Shown here piece after piece: positions 1-8,500 of a stretch of DNA of 64,000 nucleotides. A program made the translations under genes and the position numbers. The number at the start of each line of letters is the position of its first letter. The first letter of the stretch is position 1. The notes under the pieces are model-generated. The model ran no database searches and was not told where the DNA came from. It was given only the letters and a program-made list of their open reading frames with translations. This DNA comes from Pseudomonas sp. AB6. Lineage in GTDB: Bacteria; Pseudomonadota; Gammaproteobacteria; Pseudomonadales; Pseudomonadaceae. The stretch lies in the NCBI RefSeq assembly GCF_034314105.1, contig NZ_JAVIWJ010000001.1:651001-715000 (forward strand), read 5' to 3'.

Positions 1-90
1 CTGTAGCCAACTTGTTGGCGAAGGTCCTTCGGACCTTATCGCAGCCTTCGACGGCAACAGAAACCCTGTGGGACCGAATTTATTCGGGAA
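1..90. repeat. REP-type palindrome cluster
   Basis: Three short hairpins follow one another: GCCAAC-TT-GTTGGC at 6-19, AAGGTCC-TTC-GGACCTT at 21-37 and CCGAAT-TT-ATTCGG at 74-87. The spacing and the GCAGCCTTCG-type core between them resemble intergenic REP elements of fluorescent pseudomonads. No coding sequence is supported here. The cluster may run on beyond the left edge of the window. Confidence 0.6.
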
Positions 91-157
91 AGCGTCGGTC
101 CTGACACTCTGCGAAGCGCTATCCTGCCGCATCGCGACCTCCCGAGTAACGCCGCCC

Positions 158-1075
158 ATGCTGCACAAAAACCTCACCCGCCGTCTGGACCTGATCACCC
201 TGCAATTATTTGTGGCGGTGCATGAGGAGGGCACGTTGACCCGTGCAGCAGCGCGGGAGGCGATTGCGGTGTCGGCGGCCAGCAAGCGTTTGATGGAGCT
301 TGAAGACGCGCTGGGCATCGGCTTGTTCGTGCGCAACGCCAAAGGCATGGCCCTGACCGCTGCCGGTGAAACCCTGTTACACCATGCGCGGCGAATGCTG
401 TTCGACGTGGAAAAAATGGGCGTCGAACTGGACGAGCATATTCAAGGCGTGCGGGGTTACGTGCGGATGCTGGCGAACCTCTCGGCGATCATTCAGTTTT
501 TACCGGAAGACCTGCACGACTTCGTTACCGACCACGCGCAAGTAAAAATCGACCTTGAAGAACGGCCCAGCAACGGGGTGGTGCAAGGCATCGTCGACGG
601 CGTGGCCGACATCGGCATTTGCTCCGAAGACACCGACACCCAAGGCCTGTTCAGCGTGCCTTACCGCCATGACACGCTGGTGGTGGTCATGCGCAGCGAT
701 CATCCACTGGCCGGGCGCGACCACGTGGCGTTCGCCGACACCCTGGATTTCGACCACATCGGGTTGCATGCCGCCAGTTCGATCAACATGCGCACCCACG
801 CCGCCGCCCGTGCTTGCGGACGCATACTGCGGCTGAGGATTCATGTGCCGGGTTTTGATGCCGTGTGCCGAATGGTTCAAGCCAACATGGGCATCGGGAT
901 CTTGCCGCGCAAGGCCTATGAATTGTTTGGTCACTCCCTCGGGTTGACGGCGGTGACGCTCAGTGATGACTGGTCCGAGCGCACTTTATTGCTGGTTGCC
1001 CGTGAGTTGAACGCGCTGTCTCCCGTCAGCCGGTCGCTGTTTGATCACCTTAGTCGCCTGGAAACCTTGCGTTAG
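158..1075 (+). CDS. LysR-family transcriptional regulator
   Basis: A 305-residue protein of usual LysR length. The N-terminal winged helix-turn-helix spans about residues 5-65 (LQLFVAVHEEGTLTRAAAR, with VSAASKRLMELEDALG as recognition helix), and a periplasmic-binding-like effector domain fills the rest. The ATG at 158 was chosen because the LysR helix begins right after it; the upstream GTG at 68 would add a segment that overlaps the REP cluster. The gene lies 117 bp ahead of, and on the same strand as, a CaiB-type CoA-transferase and an HMG-CoA lyase, so it probably regulates them. That is an inference from position; the ligand is unknown. No strong ribosome site is visible before the ATG. 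Confidence 0.85.
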   Translation: MLHKNLTRRLDLITLQLFVAVHEEGTLTRAAAREAIAVSAASKRLMELEDALGIGLFVRNAKGMALTAAGETLLHHARRMLFDVEKMGVELDEHIQGVRGYVRMLANLSAIIQFLPEDLHDFVTDHAQVKIDLEERPSNGVVQGIVDGVADIGICSEDTDTQGLFSVPYRHDTLVVVMRSDHPLAGRDHVAFADTLDFDHIGLHAASSINMRTHAAARACGRILRLRIHVPGFDAVCRMVQANMGIGILPRKAYELFGHSLGLTAVTLSDDWSERTLLLVARELNALSPVSRSLFDHLSRLETLR

Positions 1076-1192
1076 ACGCTTCGCTTCAAACGTTCGTGTT
1101 TGGCGAACGCTGCTTGCCAACTGACGGTTTGATTAGTCGGCGTCCAGTCCTCTAGCCTTGGCTCAAATTCCAAGAACAATGAGGTACTGACC

Positions 1193-2386
1193 ATGACTGC
1201 TCCCCTGAGCGGAATTCGCGTAATCGAGATCGGTACGCTGATTGCGGCCCCTTTTGCGGCGCGCCTGATGGCGGAGTTCGGTGCCGAAGTCATTAAGATC
1301 GAATCGATGGGTCAAGGTGATCCTCTTCGTAAATGGCGAAAGCTCCATGAGGGCACGTCCCTCTGGTGGTACCTGCAGTCGCGCAACAAAAAATCCCTGG
1401 CGCTGAATCTCAAATCCCCTGAAGGCATTGCTATCATCAAGCAACTCGCGGAAAGCACCGACGTGCTAATCGAGAACCTGCGCCCCGGTGCGCTGGAAAA
1501 ACTCGGCCTCGGTTGGGACGTGCTGCACGCTATTAATCCCAAACTGACGCTGGTGCGTATTTCCGGCTACGGCCAAACCGGGCCTTACCGTGATCGCCCT
1601 GGCTTCGGCGCCATCGGTGAGGCCATGGGCGGGATCCGTTACACCACCGGCACCCCCGGCTCGCCGCCGGCCCGGGTCGGCGTCAGTCTCGGTGATTCAT
1701 TGGCCTCAATGCACGCAGTCATGGGCGCGTTGATGGCGTTGTTGCGGGTCAAAACCGGGCAGGGCGACGGGCAGATAGTCGATGTGTCGTTGGCCGAAAG
1801 CGTGTTCAACGTCATGGAAAGCCTGGTGCCGGAATACGACATGATGGGTCACGTCCGCGAACGCAGCGGTGGTGCGCTGCCGGGCATTGCGCCGTCCAAT
1901 ACCTACCCGACCGCCGACGGCGCGTATGTGGTGATCGCAGGGAACAGTGATCCGATTTTCAAGCGGCTGATGCAGGTTATTGGTCGCGCGGACTTGGCAG
2001 AAAATCCTGATTTTGCCCACAACGATGGCCGCGCGCCGCAAAGCAACCTGCTTGATGAGGCCATCAGCCAGTGGACGATGAGCCAACCCATCGACGCGGT
2101 GTTGCAAACGCTGGAAACCGCTGAAGTGCCGGCCGGCCGTATCTACTCGGTGGCTGACATCGTTGCCGATCCACATTATCAGGCGCGTGGGATGATTCTC
2201 GACGCGCAATTGCCCGGCGGCGCGGCGGTAAAAATGCCCGGTATCGTGCCCAAACTTTCAGAAACCCCCGGTGCGGTGAACTGGCAGGGACCGACGCTGG
2301 GCCAGCACACCGACAGCGTGCTCGACGGCCTTGGGCTGACTGCGGCGGACATTGCCCGCCTTAAAACTGAGGGGGTGGTGCAATGA
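1193..2386 (+). CDS. CaiB/BaiF family (class III) acyl-CoA transferase
   Basis: A 397-residue cytosolic enzyme expected to move CoA between a carboxylic acid and an acyl-CoA donor. The N-terminus GIRVIEIGTLIAAPFAARL and the segment VLIENLRPGALEKLG are typical of the family. Asp168 in GDSLASM fits the catalytic aspartate that forms the acyl anhydride. GAGG about 9 bases before the ATG supports the start. The stop overlaps the start of the HMG-CoA lyase gene (ATGA), so the two are translationally coupled. Together they suggest activation and cleavage of a branched C5-C6 hydroxy or dicarboxylic acid, possibly a 3-hydroxy-3-methylglutarate or itaconate-like substrate; the actual substrate cannot be read from sequence. 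Confidence 0.9.
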   Translation: MTAPLSGIRVIEIGTLIAAPFAARLMAEFGAEVIKIESMGQGDPLRKWRKLHEGTSLWWYLQSRNKKSLALNLKSPEGIAIIKQLAESTDVLIENLRPGALEKLGLGWDVLHAINPKLTLVRISGYGQTGPYRDRPGFGAIGEAMGGIRYTTGTPGSPPARVGVSLGDSLASMHAVMGALMALLRVKTGQGDGQIVDVSLAESVFNVMESLVPEYDMMGHVRERSGGALPGIAPSNTYPTADGAYVVIAGNSDPIFKRLMQVIGRADLAENPDFAHNDGRAPQSNLLDEAISQWTMSQPIDAVLQTLETAEVPAGRIYSVADIVADPHYQARGMILDAQLPGGAAVKMPGIVPKLSETPGAVNWQGPTLGQHTDSVLDGLGLTAADIARLKTEGVVQ

Positions 2387-3321
2387 TTACCGACTATTCA
2401 GAACGCCTGATCGTCCAGGAAGTCGCCCCGCGCGACGGTCTGCAAATCGAACCGAAGTGGGTTGAAACCGCCGACAAGATCGCGTTGATCAATCAGCTGT
2501 CACTGGCCGGATTTTCCCGCATCGAAGCCGGCTCATTCGTCTCGCCCAAAGCCATTCCTGCCCTGCGCGACGGCGACGAAGTGTTTCGCGGCATCCAGCG
2601 TCAACCCGGCGTGATCTACGTTGCTCTGATTCCTAATTTAAAAGGTGCCCAGCGAGCGATAGACGCGGGCGCCGATGAGCTGAACCTGGTGATGTCCGCC
2701 AGCCAGACCCACAATTTGGCGAACATGCGCATGCGTCGCGAGCAGTCGCTAAGCGGGTTTGGCGACATTGTGGCCTTGGCCCGTGGCACCTCGCTGAGCC
2801 TCAACGGCACGCTGGCGACCACCTTTGGTTGCCCGTTCGAAGGCGTGATTAACGAAGACCTCGTGTTGAGCATTGTCGATGCCTACCTTGAGTTGGGGGT
2901 GCAAGGCATTACCCTCGCCGACACCACGGGCATGGCCAATCCACGGCAGGTGTACAGGCTGGTTCAGCGAGTTCTGGCCAAGGTCTCGCCGGCACAATTA
3001 ACCCTGCATTTTCACAATACGCGCGGCTTGGGCTTGAGCAACGTACTGGCCGCGTATGAAGCCGGTGCACGACGTTTCGATGCTTCTCTGGGCGGCTTGG
3101 GCGGTTGCCCGTTCGCGCCGGGGGCTTCGGGCAATATCTGCACCGAGGACCTGGTAAACCTGTGCGACGAAATGGGCATCCAGACTGGAATTGATCTGTC
3201 GCACTTGCTGGAGCTGTCGCGCCGTTTGCCCGCGCTGTTGGGCCATGAAATGCCTGGTCAGGTCGCCAAAGCCGGACGCAACAGCGACTTGCACCCAGCG
3301 CCAGATAATTTGCCCACGTGA
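2383..3321 (+). CDS. Hydroxymethylglutaryl-CoA lyase (HMGL-like)
   Basis: A 312-residue DRE-TIM metallolyase expected to split 3-hydroxy-3-methylglutaryl-CoA (or a close analogue) into acetyl-CoA and a ketone-containing product. Visible motifs are VAPRDGLQIE (metal and substrate site, residues 10-20), LTLHFHNTRG (metal histidines) and GGLGGCPFAPGASGN, whose Cys is the family's catalytic cysteine. The start codon lies inside the stop of the CoA-transferase gene, with a G-rich stretch upstream. Pseudomonas also uses HMGL in leucine and isoprenoid catabolism, but no liu/mvd genes are present here, so pairing with the CaiB-type transferase is the better clue. Confidence 0.9.
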   Translation: MITDYSERLIVQEVAPRDGLQIEPKWVETADKIALINQLSLAGFSRIEAGSFVSPKAIPALRDGDEVFRGIQRQPGVIYVALIPNLKGAQRAIDAGADELNLVMSASQTHNLANMRMRREQSLSGFGDIVALARGTSLSLNGTLATTFGCPFEGVINEDLVLSIVDAYLELGVQGITLADTTGMANPRQVYRLVQRVLAKVSPAQLTLHFHNTRGLGLSNVLAAYEAGARRFDASLGGLGGCPFAPGASGNICTEDLVNLCDEMGIQTGIDLSHLLELSRRLPALLGHEMPGQVAKAGRNSDLHPAPDNLPT

Positions 3322-3339
3322 TACCGCGACACGCTTGAT

Positions 3340-3541
3340 CATTGGAGGTGTTGAAACCGCTTGCTTGCTCACCGCCGATCAGCCCGGTCATGGTTGGCCG
3401 CATAAAGACTTCACCGGCAGCACCACCCCGGCACTGTAGGTGATCGCCATCGCTTTGATAGCCGCCGTGCTGTTGATTTGGGCATTGCCCGCGAAACTGC
3501 GTGAGTTGGACAAGACGGGGGTAGTAGAGTTGGCAACTTAG
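3340..3541 (+). pseudogene. 3' relic of an MFS transporter gene
   Basis: One reading frame (same frame as position 3440) gives GWPHKDFTGSTTPAL, then a TAG at 3437-3439, then VIAIALIAAVLLIWALPAKL up to a TAG at 3539-3541. This reads like the last loop and final membrane helix of a major facilitator transporter with a premature stop. There is no 5' portion; the HMG-CoA lyase gene takes its place. CaiB/HMGL pairs are often followed by an MFS permease, so this is probably the deletion remnant of the locus's own transporter. The upstream limit of the relic is uncertain. Confidence 0.5.
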
Positions 3542-3564
3542 CAACCCTGACTTAGGGTTGCTAA
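3538..3564. promoter_or_regulatory. Inverted repeat upstream of higBA (operator or terminator)
   Basis: Perfect 11-base arms TTAGCAACCCT / AGGGTTGCTAA flank a 5-base loop, ending 19 bases before the higB ATG. HigA-type antitoxins bind palindromes beside the higB start, so an autoregulatory operator is plausible. There is no T-run after the right arm, which argues against a strong intrinsic terminator. Confidence 0.5.
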
Positions 3565-3583
3565 AACTTCAACAGGGATGCTG

Positions 3584-3906
3584 ATGCGAATTTTTAAAAG
3601 CGGGCATGTGACGAGGCCGCCGCGCGCTTCCCGAACGATGCCGCAAACCTTAACGCGACTTACCGATTGCTGGGTGCGTCCGAGGCGGTGGCCTCATCTG
3701 AGTTAAAGCAAACCTTTAACACGCTGGATCGTTTCACGCCCCGTACCGGGTGGTATGTCATCGATATCGGCGGGAACAATTTGAGGTTGATAGCGGCCAT
3801 CGATTTCGTTAAGCACTTGGTGTTTGTCAAACATATTTATAGCCACGCTGAATACGCCAGAGCCAACAAGTGGTACCAAGCACATAAGACGGGGATCAGG
3901 CCATGA
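3584..3906 (+). pseudogene. higB: HigB-type toxin gene disrupted by a 1-bp frameshift
   Basis: From the ATG at 3584 the frame reads MRIFKSGHVT and then goes wrong. One frame later, from base 3613, the sequence continues EAAARFPNDAANLNATYRLL and then SELKQTFNTLDRF, YVIDIGGNNLRLIAAI, LVFVKHIYSHAEY and KTGIRP to the stop at 3906. That is the full pattern of HigB mRNA interferases (RelE fold, about 105 residues). One missing base between 3611 and 3613 explains the break. The remaining open frame has only a TTG at 3667 and would lack the first 27 or so residues. The stop overlaps the higA start (ATGA). The toxin is probably inactive unless the frameshift is a sequencing error or is bypassed. Confidence 0.75.
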
Positions 3907-4385
3907 GTGCCGCATTAACTGAAAGAATCGTTGATGGCGCCTCAATGCGCGAATTGGCTCAACGCATGGAAACCTTGCGGCTGGACATGGACCGCCTGGG
4001 AGCTCATTTCATTCATCACATTGAAACCGAAGCTGAGTATCAGAAAGCACTCGCGGTCATCGACGAGTTAACCGACGGGCAAGCACTGGACGCGGTTGAA
4101 CAGACCTTGCTCGATACGCTCTGTGAAACGGTTGGTCGTTACGAAGATCACGCGCCGCAGTTCGGAGCATTTAATGCAGGTATCAATGCGCTGACCGATA
4201 TTGATTTAATCAAGGCACTCATGCTGCAAAACAAACTAAGTGGGGCAGACCTTCCAGAAATCGGCGACAAGACGGTGGTGTCACGAATATTGAGTGGCCA
4301 TCGTAAATTGACCGTAGAAATGATCGCTCGCCTTGCGGCCCGTTTTCATGTTGATCCAGGTGTATTTGTATCGCGTAGCGTTTAA
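3903..4385 (+). CDS. higA: HigA-type antitoxin, HTH regulator
   Basis: A 160-residue protein matching the E. coli HigA type: a helical N-terminal part (ALAVIDELTDGQALDAVEQT) and a C-terminal Xre-like HTH around residues 100-155 with DLPEIGDKTVVSRILSGHRK and LTVEMIARLAARFHVDP. HigA binds and neutralises the HigB ribonuclease and represses the operon promoter. The gene overlaps the toxin gene by 4 bp, the usual toxin-first order. The antitoxin frame is intact although the toxin frame is broken, as expected when loss of toxin leaves a harmless regulator. The N-terminal 30 residues extend a little beyond the E. coli form. Confidence 0.85.
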   Translation: MSAALTERIVDGASMRELAQRMETLRLDMDRLGAHFIHHIETEAEYQKALAVIDELTDGQALDAVEQTLLDTLCETVGRYEDHAPQFGAFNAGINALTDIDLIKALMLQNKLSGADLPEIGDKTVVSRILSGHRKLTVEMIARLAARFHVDPGVFVSRSV

Positions 4386-4477
4386 GCCGTTTTAAACGTC
4401 CCACCCCATCGCCTCCCCGAAACTTTGCCTCTATGGCCCGGTCATCTAAAAGACAGGACAACACAGGGAATCAGGCG

Positions 4478-5368
4478 ATGCCACGAGCAATCTGGAAAGG
4501 CGCGATCAGTTTCGGCCTGGTGCATATACCGGTCGCGTTGGTCTCGGCGACATCGACTCAGGGGGTCGATTTCGATTGGCTAGATAAGCGCAGCATGGAT
4601 CCGGTGGGTTACAAGCGAATTAACAAGGTCACCGGCAAGGACATGACCAAGGAAAATATCGTCAAGGGCGTGCAGTATGAGAAGGGCCGGTACGTCGTGA
4701 TCAGCGAAGAAGAAATCCGTTCGGCGCACCCAAAGTCGACGCAAACCATCGAGATTTTCGGTTTCGTTGACAGCGACCAAATTCCGCTGCAAAACATCGA
4801 CACACCCTATTTTCTGACCCCCGACAAGCGTGGTGAGAAAGTCTACGCTTTGCTCCGTGAAACCTTGGTCGATACCAAGAAAGTCGCGTTGGCTAACGTG
4901 GTGTTGCATACCCGCCAGCACTTGGCTGCGGTGATGCCATTGGACTCGGCCATGGTCTTGGTCATTCTGCGCTGGCCTGCCGAAGTGCGCGGCCTCGATA
5001 CGTTGGAACTGACGGAAGCGGTGACCGAGGCAACACTGAGCAAAAGCGAGCGCGACATGGCCCGACGGTTGGTCAAAGACATGAGTGCAAATTGGGAACC
5101 CGATGAATACCGCGACACGTTTCAGGAAAAGATCATGCAATTAGTCGAGACCAAGGCGCGCGAAGGAAAAATCGAAGACGTCGAAACCAATACGGGTGAA
5201 TCTGAACGTAAAAGCGCCGACGTCATTGATCTGACTGAGCTCCTCAAGCGTAGCCTGGGTGGCAAAAGCGCGGCCAAACCGACGAGCAAGCCACCGGCCA
5301 AACCTGCCGAAGACGCACCGGCCAAAAGACGGGCACCCCCTCGCAAGAAGACCACTAAAGTGTCTTGA
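4478..5368 (+). CDS. ku: Ku protein, non-homologous end joining
   Basis: A 296-residue bacterial Ku. The N-terminus MPRAIWKGAISFGLVHIPV is diagnostic, and the Ku core (DWLDKRSMDPVGYKRINKV, QTIEIFGFVD, YFLTPDKRGEKVYALLRE) is complete. The homodimer rings broken DNA ends and recruits the ligase LigD. The C-terminal 45 residues are Lys/Ala/Pro-rich (KPTSKPPAKPAEDAPAKRR), the basic tail that in other bacterial Ku proteins helps bind DNA. The ATG at 4478 was chosen over 4433 because it gives the canonical N-terminus. No ligD gene lies in this window. Confidence 0.95.
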   Translation: MPRAIWKGAISFGLVHIPVALVSATSTQGVDFDWLDKRSMDPVGYKRINKVTGKDMTKENIVKGVQYEKGRYVVISEEEIRSAHPKSTQTIEIFGFVDSDQIPLQNIDTPYFLTPDKRGEKVYALLRETLVDTKKVALANVVLHTRQHLAAVMPLDSAMVLVILRWPAEVRGLDTLELTEAVTEATLSKSERDMARRLVKDMSANWEPDEYRDTFQEKIMQLVETKAREGKIEDVETNTGESERKSADVIDLTELLKRSLGGKSAAKPTSKPPAKPAEDAPAKRRAPPRKKTTKVS

Positions 5369-5566
5369 TTTGAATCAGGGCAGTGAATCAGTATCCGATG
5401 TCCGTGCTGTACTGCCCGGACAGGGTACTTTTTTGATTCTGTCCTACAGCGTTGTCAGATCAAAGCTTCTAAAAACCGTTAGAATTCCTCTTTTTTTTAC
5501 CGACATTCCACTATTTCGTTCTCTTCATCGCCAACCATCCCGCCGTTGGCCAGAAGGGAATATCCA

Positions 5567-8500
5567 ATGCTTGAACCAACTTCAGAAAACCCGCAAAACC
5601 TCGATACCGTAAGCGACGCGGATTTAGCTGTCATCAATCTCAGCGCCTACGACACCTCATCCATCGTCGAATGGATTTCGTCGGCGTCGGGTAGCACGCT
5701 GTATAAAGGGTTAGCCGCGAGGACAGAGGGCGAATCACCTTTTCAAACGATTGTTTCTACCATGTTTCCCGCCCATGACGATTATCAAGACAAGGCGTTG
5801 TTGAACTCGTTGACTCAACAACTTGATTCACTCAGCGTGTTGTTATTGATCATTGAGAGCCTGAATGCGATACCGGCGTCGGAAACTGACAGCGCTGTGC
5901 TGCCGGTTGATCTGGCGACGCCCTTATCTACCGCTACTCGGCAACTGTACTTTCACAAAATCGCTGAATACGCAATGAACCCTGAAAGCCTGCCGTGGCT
6001 GAGCCAGGCCATCAGTAGTGCTCAGGCAATGCCGTCAATGCGGGCATTGTCGCTGGCCACTCGGTTGCTTCAAGAACGCTCCACTATCACTTCAGCATTC
6101 GCCCTGCGTACTGCCTCGTTATTAGTACCCCCGGCTGAGCCTGTTGAATCCACATCGCTCCAGGATGCTCCCGATCTTCAGGCGCTATTAAGCGATTACT
6201 CGGTACTCAACCGATGGAACCCAGGGCGCGGGGCGGATGAACTGTTCCTGGACGTGGGTATAGACCTGCTCAGTACCTCCGACGGATCGGGGCGCAAATT
6301 GCGTTTGTCGGCCCACGAAACATGGGAGGCTCTGGCACACACCGTCGCATTCAAAACTCTGTTTGCGCCGCTGCTCGCTGACATGGGCTGGTACGGCGCA
6401 CAGGTAAATGAACACGCTTCTCCCAAGGTCACCCAAGCGTTGGCGGGTCACGCCATCGTCGCGTTCTTTTTGCTGGCCACAGAATCCGACGGTAACCCGA
6501 TCGAACGTTTTTTCTACAGTGAACAGGCGGGCCAATACAGCCACGTTGGGCTAATTGAGCAATTGCGCAAAGAGGTTATCAAGCGCCAACCAACCGCCTC
6601 GCCGGCCGCCGTTAGCGTGTTGATGTACCTGTTGTTGCGTGAGATGGCCCCGGAACTGTTGGTGCAAAACCTGCCGGACTCCCTCAATTACGGCCGTTCG
6701 CTACAAAGCGTTTCGTTTTTGCAGGGTGTCTGTCTGTTGGAGGCGTTGGCCCCCGGCACCGCCCAGAGCAGCCGGTTCGACGAGGTGGTTTTAGTCAGCG
6801 TGCAAACGGTTAACTCCGACAATCCTCGGATTCGTGAGTTGTGGGCCAAGGCACGGGTCGTTCCCGCCTTGCGTTACGCCATTGCCCACAACGCAGTTGT
6901 ATGGACCGAGGGTCGCGACATTCGCCAGGCGTCACCTGCGCAGGTCACGCAAGCGTTGACGTTCCTAAAGGAACAACAAGATTTGCACGCAAAAGCGTTG
7001 CACAACTTGCTGACCCTCAAGGTGCCCGACCGAGAACAGATAGCGCGTCACCAGTTGGGTGAGGCTGGAGTCAATCCCAGTATCTGGGGCGCAGGACCGA
7101 GGGGAGAGGAGGTATTTACCTATTTGGAAGGGCGGGGCTTTTATCGGGCACCCGGTTATGAGTGGTCACGGTTAACGGCCACAGGTGATGAATTGGGTCT
7201 TGGCAAGCAGGCGACGGTGCTTGAGCTGGTCATGATGGGTGAGTTGAAAGCCGTCGATAAACCCAGAGTGCCCGAAGTTTATAAGCAAGCGTTCGCGGCG
7301 TTTCACCAGGCAATGACGCAGGCCGAAACCGTAATTATCAGACGGTTGTTGGATGAGATGCCCTTAGCGCAGCGCACGCTACTGGCGACCTCTACCTGTG
7401 AAATCAGTCGCCTGCAATTTCAAGGAGGTGAAGGCGAGCAAGGTGTCTTCATCCGCTGTCAGCCGGGAGATCATCGTCACGACTACCACCGGCATACCGT
7501 GAACGAAGAAACATTCTTTGAAATTATTCCCGCTGCCGGCGTCGCCCGCCAGGTGTCTCAAGGGTTTGATTATCACGTGCCGGAACCCGACTACACGTGG
7601 GACATCGTCACGAACGGACAGAAAGAGCAACTCTGGCATCAGGCGCAGGCATTGGCGAAAGTGACACCGCTAAACCCTGTCGACAGTGATGCTTATTTGC
7701 TCGGATCAGTTTCTCGTTCCACGGTGCGGCCAGCTCATCCGCTGAAGGCGACGCTAATTCCTGCGCCTACATTGGTTTTTTTACCGGCTGCCAGCGAAGC
7801 CTTGGCGTTGGATGCCGTTGCCGCCGCGGTCGCTGAGCATTTGCTGACCGCAACCATGGCCTCCCTCAAGCAGCTTCACACCCATGAAACCGGCTGGGAG
7901 CAAATCTGGAGCGTCGAGAAAAAAATTGCTGACTTCACCGCTCGCTTCATCATTCCCTTTTACGGCTGCATCAAAGACCTGGCTGCCGGTGACAAGTCTG
8001 CGGGCACCGCGATTGGTTGCACGATGGATATTCTCTTTGCCTTAATCCCCCTCGGCGAGTTTGCAGGTTCCACAGCACGGCTTGTCATGCGCGCGGGGGA
8101 GCTGAGCGTCTTTTCCATCACTGAACAAATGTCTAAGGAAATGGCGCAGCTGGCGCTGAGTCTGGTCGAGCAAAGCGGCATTTTTCTCATTCGCGATGTG
8201 CCAAAACTGCTCTGGAAACTGTCGAATCCTGCTTGGAAAACTCTGCTCGAACAGGTTCCGGCACTGGCCAAGGTATTTTCTGACCGTGAGAGCGCAACGG
8301 GAGCCGCAATGTTGAAATCAGGGATGTACCTGTTACCCGAGCGCCTGGAAGACGTTTGGATTCCGGGCATTGAAGGAACGGATCAGCGTGCCGTGGTTGA
8401 TGGCATCAACCCGGTGGCGGTTCGTAACCTGGGCACAACCGAGTCTCCAGTTTTCAGGCTGCTCGACCCTTACACGGAGAAGGCGTTCGGGCCAGCGCTT

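Noticed and set aside
3538..3564. Hairpin as terminator of the HMG-CoA lyase operon
   Set aside because: No T-run follows the stem in either direction; an operator for higBA is the better reading, so it was listed as regulatory.
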